Part shown: in pieces, positions 31,919 to 34,967 of the stretch
How positions within the stretch are numbered: position 1 is the first letter of the stretch
How the letters are laid out: each line of letters opens with the position of its first letter
NCBI GenBank assembly: GCA_029555965.1
Contig: JAKQHY010000153.1
Span: forward strand, 1 to 34,967
DNA from: Chloroflexota bacterium
Lineage (GTDB): Bacteria; Chloroflexota; Anaerolineae; B4-G1; SLSP01
Reading direction: 5' to 3'
DNA length: 34,967 bases
Position numbers and translations under genes: made by a program
The notes under the pieces: model-generated
What the model was told of the DNA's origin: nothing
The model's input: the letters and a program-made list of their open reading frames with translations, nothing else
The model's database searches: none

Positions 31919-31949
31919 CCTCAAATATTGAAGGTTTTAAGGTGGTGCT

Positions 31950-33476
31950 ATGACCATGCATGAAATGACGCCTTCCCGTAGAGAGGACCTCCTTCTCGGT
32001 GGACTGATCTTGTTTCTGACGCTCATCTTGATTGGGACGAGCTTCTTTTGTGGCTGGGTCTTCTTGCAGCGCATGGAACGCCTGTACCAGGGCCACATCT
32101 ACCCCAACGTCTACGCGCTGGGCGTCGCGCTGGGCGGGATGACGCCGGCGGAGGCGGTTGCCGCCCTTGACCCGGTGGCGGCGCAGGTGAGCACCGGGGA
32201 GCTGGTCTTGACCGATGGCGATAGGGGCTGGTCGTATGATTGGGCGGAGGCCGGGATGAGCGTGGATGCAACCGCAACTGTGCAGGCCGCTTATGCCGTC
32301 GGCCGGGGACCAGGGTGGCGGGAGCAACTGAGTGTCTGGCTGGACTATCACGATGTGTGGCCGCGCTTCACCTTTGATGCTGTCACTGCGCGTGGCCTGC
32401 TAGAAACGCTTTCGCAGAAGATTTCCGTCCCGCCGGTGGAACCTACCTTGAAGCTCGAAAACGGGGAGATCATCATTGTTCCGGGCATGGTCGGGCGCGT
32501 GTTAGACGTCAGCAGCACGCTGGCGCAACTGCAAGCCGTGGGCGGCGACCTCTATCGCGTGGAACTGCCGCTGGTGTTCGCCGATGTTGCTCCGGCAGAC
32601 CCGGACGCCGTAAACATCAAGGCGCAGGTGGAGCCTTTGTTGGGGCGCAGTATTACCATGATGGCTTATGATGTGTTGACCGAGGAAACATTGACTTGGA
32701 CGTTTGACCGTGAGGATATTGCGCAATGGTTGTATCTGGCGCCTGGCCCGGACGGCCGTTCGTTGGTGGACATCAACAAGTACGCCATTCAGACCACATT
32801 GGTGACTTTGGCGGCGGAGATGGGGGATGGGCGCGGTTTTCGTTTTGATGAAGCCGCGCAACAAATTCTGGATGTTTTCGATGCGGGCGGAGGTAGCCTG
32901 CATATATATCTGACCCACCCGGAACGAGTTCATCAGGTGCGTTCGGGCGATACCGTGATGAAGCTTGGCGACCAGTACGGAATGCCGCCGGGCCTGATCG
33001 TCGCGGCCAATCCTGCCATTAACCCGGATCAACTAAGCGTGGGGCAGCCGATCACTATTCCCAGCCAGGATATTTTGCTGCCCAACATGCCCATCATCGG
33101 CAAGAAGATCGTGGTGAGCCTGGCCGAGCAGCGCACGCGCGTCTACGAAAATGGCGCGCTGCTTTACGATTGGATCGTCTCCACCGGTCTGCCGGACTCC
33201 CCCACGCACCGGGGGACATTTCAGGTGCTGGGCAAACACGACAATGCGTATGCCAGCCAATGGGATTTGTGGATGCCCTACTTTATCTCTGTCTACCCGG
33301 CCGGCGGCGGCGTCGAAAACGGCTTTCACGAATTGCCCATCCTCGCCAACGGACAGCGCCTCTGGGCCGGCTCCCTGGGCCACCCCGCCTCGTTCGGCTG
33401 CATCATCCTGGGCATTCCCGACGCCGAGACACTGTACAACTGGGCTGAGGTGGGGGTGACGGTGGTGATCGAGTGA
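31950..33476 (+). CDS. L,D-transpeptidase with VanW-type, LysM and YkuD domains
   Basis: A 508-residue cell-envelope enzyme. Residues 15-40 are a signal anchor. Residues about 50-310 contain two peptidoglycan-binding_4/VanW-associated modules (YALGVALGGMTPAEAVAAL; VEPLLGRSITMMAYD). A LysM follows at about 329-371 (HQVRSGDTVMKLGDQYGMPPG). Residues 385-508 are a YkuD catalytic domain with His478 and Cys484 in HPASFGCIILG. It would form 3-3 or lipoprotein cross-links, or bind wall glycan as an anchor. AAGGTGG precedes the ATG. Presence of a peptidoglycan-type cross-linking enzyme argues for a murein-containing lineage. Confidence 0.92.
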   Translation: MTMHEMTPSRREDLLLGGLILFLTLILIGTSFFCGWVFLQRMERLYQGHIYPNVYALGVALGGMTPAEAVAALDPVAAQVSTGELVLTDGDRGWSYDWAEAGMSVDATATVQAAYAVGRGPGWREQLSVWLDYHDVWPRFTFDAVTARGLLETLSQKISVPPVEPTLKLENGEIIIVPGMVGRVLDVSSTLAQLQAVGGDLYRVELPLVFADVAPADPDAVNIKAQVEPLLGRSITMMAYDVLTEETLTWTFDREDIAQWLYLAPGPDGRSLVDINKYAIQTTLVTLAAEMGDGRGFRFDEAAQQILDVFDAGGGSLHIYLTHPERVHQVRSGDTVMKLGDQYGMPPGLIVAANPAINPDQLSVGQPITIPSQDILLPNMPIIGKKIVVSLAEQRTRVYENGALLYDWIVSTGLPDSPTHRGTFQVLGKHDNAYASQWDLWMPYFISVYPAGGGVENGFHELPILANGQRLWAGSLGHPASFGCIILGIPDAETLYNWAEVGVTVVIE

Positions 33477-33499
33477 GCGGATCAGCGGATCAGTGATAC
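33476..33499. repeat. Short octamer array (AGCGGATC)
   Basis: agcggatc twice and a divergent agtgatac, starting in the stop codon of the L,D-transpeptidase gene and ending at the tRNA-Phe promoter. Confidence 0.65.
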
Positions 33500-33500
33500 C

Positions 33501-33528
33501 TTGACAAATCCCTGGTTTAGGCTAAAAT
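33501..33528 (+). promoter_or_regulatory. Promoter of tRNA-Phe
   Basis: TTGACA (33501-33506), a 16-bp spacer and TAAAAT (33523-33528), with the tRNA starting twelve bases further on. Confidence 0.8.
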
Positions 33529-33539
33529 TTCCTTCAGTT

Positions 33540-33613
33540 GCCGAGATAGCTCAGCTCGGTAGAGCAGGGGACTGAAAATCCCTGTGTCCTGAGTTCAATT
33601 CTCAGTCTCGGCA
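33540..33613 (+). tRNA. tRNA-Phe(GAA)
   Basis: A 74-nt cloverleaf: acceptor GCCGAGA with TCTCGGC, D-arm GCTC...GAGC, anticodon stem GGGGA/TCCCT with loop CTGAAAA (anticodon GAA), T-arm CTGAG-TTCAATT-CTCAG, discriminator A. CCA is not encoded. Excisionase and recombinase genes start just beyond its 3' end, so that end is a likely attachment site. Confidence 0.96.
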
Positions 33614-33621
33614 CACGCAAT

Positions 33622-33654
33622 AAAGTGGGTAACTGGTAAAGTTACCCACTTTTT
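33622..33654 (+). terminator. Intrinsic terminator after tRNA-Phe
   Basis: A perfect 12-bp stem (AAAGTGGGTAAC, complement at 33641-33652), 7-nt loop and T-run (33650-33654). It would end the tRNA transcript and insulate it from the following element. Confidence 0.88.
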
Positions 33655-33675
33655 GTTATACCTGAACTACAGCAG

Positions 33676-33942
33676 ATGACGCCGATGACAGAAGACTTTG
33701 ATCCTACCCTCTGGATAACCACCGCAGAAGCAGCGGAAATGACCGGTTACACACAGATTCATTTCCGCCAACTCGCGCGGCGGGGGAAGCTCAAGGCGTG
33801 CAAGATTGGGCGGGACTGGTTCCTGGATAAGCAGGCCATCCTGGACTATGTAGACCAGATGCGGCAACTCGGCCCGGAAAAGTACGATCCCTGGCGCTCT
33901 GGCGCGCGGCAGCGACACGAGCAAGCGGGTGATGAACTATGA
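33676..33942 (+). CDS. Excisionase/MerR-like DNA-binding protein, copy 1
   Basis: An 88-residue protein with a winged helix-turn-helix of the excisionase (HTH_17) type: residues 12-62, WITTAEAAEMTGYTQIHFRQ..., then RGKLKACKIGRDWFLDK. A second ATG lies four codons downstream; no clear Shine-Dalgarno decides between them. It overlaps the next gene by 4 nt and the two proteins are paralogues. Such small proteins direct excision or regulate integrase genes; its place next to tRNA-Phe and opposite a recombinase fits that. The C-terminus (WRSGARQRHEQAGDEL) is polar and unshared. Confidence 0.8.
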   Translation: MTPMTEDFDPTLWITTAEAAEMTGYTQIHFRQLARRGKLKACKIGRDWFLDKQAILDYVDQMRQLGPEKYDPWRSGARQRHEQAGDEL

Positions 33943-34187
33943 TGGATGCGCAAGAATCCGAATGGCTGACGACGCCACAGGCGGCGGCTCTGGCGGGCTG
34001 CACGCCCCGGTATCTGACGGCGGCATTAAAACGCGGCCGGCTGAAGGGGATGAAACGCGGACGCGACTGGCTGGTGCAGAAATCCGAAGTGCTGGCCTAC
34101 GTCGCAAAAATGGAACGATTGGGATCGGCCAAACACAACTGGCGAGCCAAAGTGCAAAGCGAGGATGAAAACAACCGGGCGGAATAA
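33939..34187 (+). CDS. Excisionase/MerR-like DNA-binding protein, copy 2
   Basis: An 82-residue paralogue of the preceding protein, sharing the frame W-x-TT-xx-AA-xxx-G-x-T, RG-x-LK-xx-K-x-GRDW and YV-xx-M-xx-LG. The ATG overlaps the upstream TGA (ATGA), so the two are made together. The recognition-helix region (AGCTPRYLTAALKRG) differs strongly from copy 1, so the pair may bind different half-sites or form a heterodimer. Its TAA lies within the loop of the terminator that follows, which places the stop codon and the terminator at the same site. Confidence 0.8.
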   Translation: MMDAQESEWLTTPQAAALAGCTPRYLTAALKRGRLKGMKRGRDWLVQKSEVLAYVAKMERLGSAKHNWRAKVQSEDENNRAE

Positions 34188-34199
34188 CCGCCCGGTTTT
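34173..34199 (+). terminator. Terminator overlapping the stop codon of the second HTH gene
   Basis: A 10-bp stem (AACCGGGCGG at 34173-34182, complement at 34188-34197) around the loop AATAA, followed by TT. The TAA stop is inside the loop. It separates the HTH pair from the convergent methyltransferase gene, which ends at 34235. Confidence 0.8.
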
Positions 34200-34234
34200 G
34201 TTATCACAAGCAACGAGAGTGCGGATTTCCTCTC

Positions 34235-34888
34235 TCAAGTATCGCCTGCCGATAGCTGCACCTCATTCCCCACCACCGTCCAGCCGGGGCGGGCGCGGCG
34301 GGCGAGGAGTTCCAGGTACGGGCCGGGCAGTTGCTCGGCGAGGATGTGAACGTCTTCGGGTTTGCGGCTGTGGCCCAGCGATGGGCTGAGCAAGCCCAGG
34401 TAGTGTTCCCCCGGCGGCGAGACGTGGCCGCGCCGCCCCAGCAGCACGTACTCGCTACACCCCGCGACCCAATGCCCCAGGCCGTAGACCGGGCGACCAT
34501 CCCGCGTGAGCTTGATCCACGGGAAGCCGGTGACGTGGGTGAAGCCCCAGGCCTGCATCACGCCCACCACTTCGGGCAGCTTGGGCCACGTCCCCCAGAG
34601 GAACAGCAGGCAATCCGGCGCAGCCAATTCCGCCACCGGCAGCGCGGCGATCTCGGCGATGGTCAGGGGCGCGTAGGTGTAGCCGCCGCGCCGGGGATCG
34701 TGGCTCTGCGGGTTGTGGTACGGCCAGGGCGGATCGGCCAGGATGACGCCGTAGCCGCCGGGGTCGAACTGGGGCAGGGCGAGGTGGCGGACGTCGCCCT
34801 GGATGACGCGCCCGGCAGGGGGCGCGGACGATTGCGGTTCCGGCAATATCCCGGCCAAAGGCAATTGGGGTAACGGACTGAGAGCCAT
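34235..34888 (-). CDS. MT-A70 family adenine-N6 DNA methyltransferase
   Basis: A 217-residue SAM-dependent methyltransferase with the DPPW catalytic motif at residues 52-55 (VILADPPWPYHNP), then TIAEIAALPVAELAAPDCLLFLWGT and WGFTHVTGFPWIK, all characteristic of MT-A70 enzymes. The C-terminal part has CSEYVLLGRRG and HSRKPEDVHILAEQLPGPYLELLARR. In prokaryotes such enzymes usually modify DNA adenine and are common on phages and islands as protection against restriction. It starts ten bases after the stop of a recombinase-like gene and has no partner restriction gene in view, so it is probably an orphan. Confidence 0.9.
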   Translation of the reverse strand: MALSPLPQLPLAGILPEPQSSAPPAGRVIQGDVRHLALPQFDPGGYGVILADPPWPYHNPQSHDPRRGGYTYAPLTIAEIAALPVAELAAPDCLLFLWGTWPKLPEVVGVMQAWGFTHVTGFPWIKLTRDGRPVYGLGHWVAGCSEYVLLGRRGHVSPPGEHYLGLLSPSLGHSRKPEDVHILAEQLPGPYLELLARRARPGWTVVGNEVQLSAGDT

Positions 34889-34898
34889 CGCGCCCCCC

Positions 34899-34967
34899 TC
34901 ACAACAGCCGCTGCGCGGCTTGCGCCAGGTCTTCGGCGCTGGGCTGGCTGTAACGGGCGGTGGTATC
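34899..34967 (-). CDS. C-terminal end of a tyrosine recombinase (partial, cut by edge)
   Basis: The last 22 codons of a gene entering from the right edge, ending at TGA 34901-34899. The peptide DTTARYSQPSAEDLAQAAQR, plus two Leu, matches the end of tyrosine recombinases, where TTxRY holds the nucleophilic Tyr and is followed by a PSxEDLxxAxxRL tail. It lies ten bases upstream of the methyltransferase gene on the same strand. The rest of the gene is outside the window, so the call rests on this short segment alone. Confidence 0.6.
   Translation of the reverse strand, partial: DTTARYSQPSAEDLAQAAQRLL

Noticed and set aside
33676-34187. Second copy of a tRNA-Phe 3' end as attR
   Set aside because: I looked for a repeat of the tRNA 3' sequence in the remaining 1.3 kb and saw none; any distal att site lies beyond the window.

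Overview
The window looks like a G+C-rich bacterial chromosome, most likely Chloroflexota of the Anaerolineae type. This is inferred from gene content (a soluble-adenylyl-cyclase-like cyclase/AAA/TPR giant, a LuxR-TM-kelch protein, a VanW-type/LysM/YkuD L,D-transpeptidase) and from the 7- to 9-bp tandem arrays that fill many intergenic gaps. No 16S gene or marker phylogeny is available to confirm it.

Layout. (1) 1-12552, almost all minus strand: the right end of an HK97-type tailed-phage prophage. In transcription order it carries a tyrosine integrase beside tRNA-Pro(UGG), terminase small and large subunits, portal, a MuF-type protein with a HExxH tail domain, a gp10-like protein, a protease-scaffold-capsid fusion with a strong internal start, a membrane-anchored beta-rich protein, connector and tail-completion genes, a Zn-ribbon/HhH protein, a major tail protein, a tail chaperone with a frameshift-type second frame, and two coiled-coil proteins. 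The prophage continues beyond the left edge; tape measure, lysis, repressor and replication genes are not in view. One small gene (6916-7116) runs on the opposite strand inside the head module.

(2) 12625-33613: about 21 kb of ordinary chromosome. It holds tRNA-Pro, the cyclase/AAA/TPR protein, a 0.69-kb palindrome mosaic, ftsY, prfB (with its programmed +1 frameshift), tilS, a deoxynucleoside kinase coupled to the LuxR-kelch gene, a GlgX-type debranching enzyme, a DUF4160/DUF2442 pair, tsaD, a LpxL/PatA-like acyltransferase, an M24 peptidase, a GH42-like protein, an L,D-transpeptidase and tRNA-Phe(GAA).

(3) 33614-34967: a second apparent mobile element starts just after the 3' end of tRNA-Phe. 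It contains two tandem excisionase-like HTH genes, a convergent MT-A70 adenine methyltransferase and, cut by the right edge, the last 22 residues of what looks like another tyrosine recombinase. The core segment is thus bracketed by two tRNA-associated elements pointing away from each other.

Well-formed promoters (TTGAC[A/G], 16-17 bp, TAtAAT-like) precede tRNA-Pro, ftsY, the GH42-like gene and tRNA-Phe. Two prophage starts instead show a -10 box 6-7 bp before the ATG, suggesting leaderless messages. Prophage tail genes are stitched by 1-4 nt stop/start overlaps.
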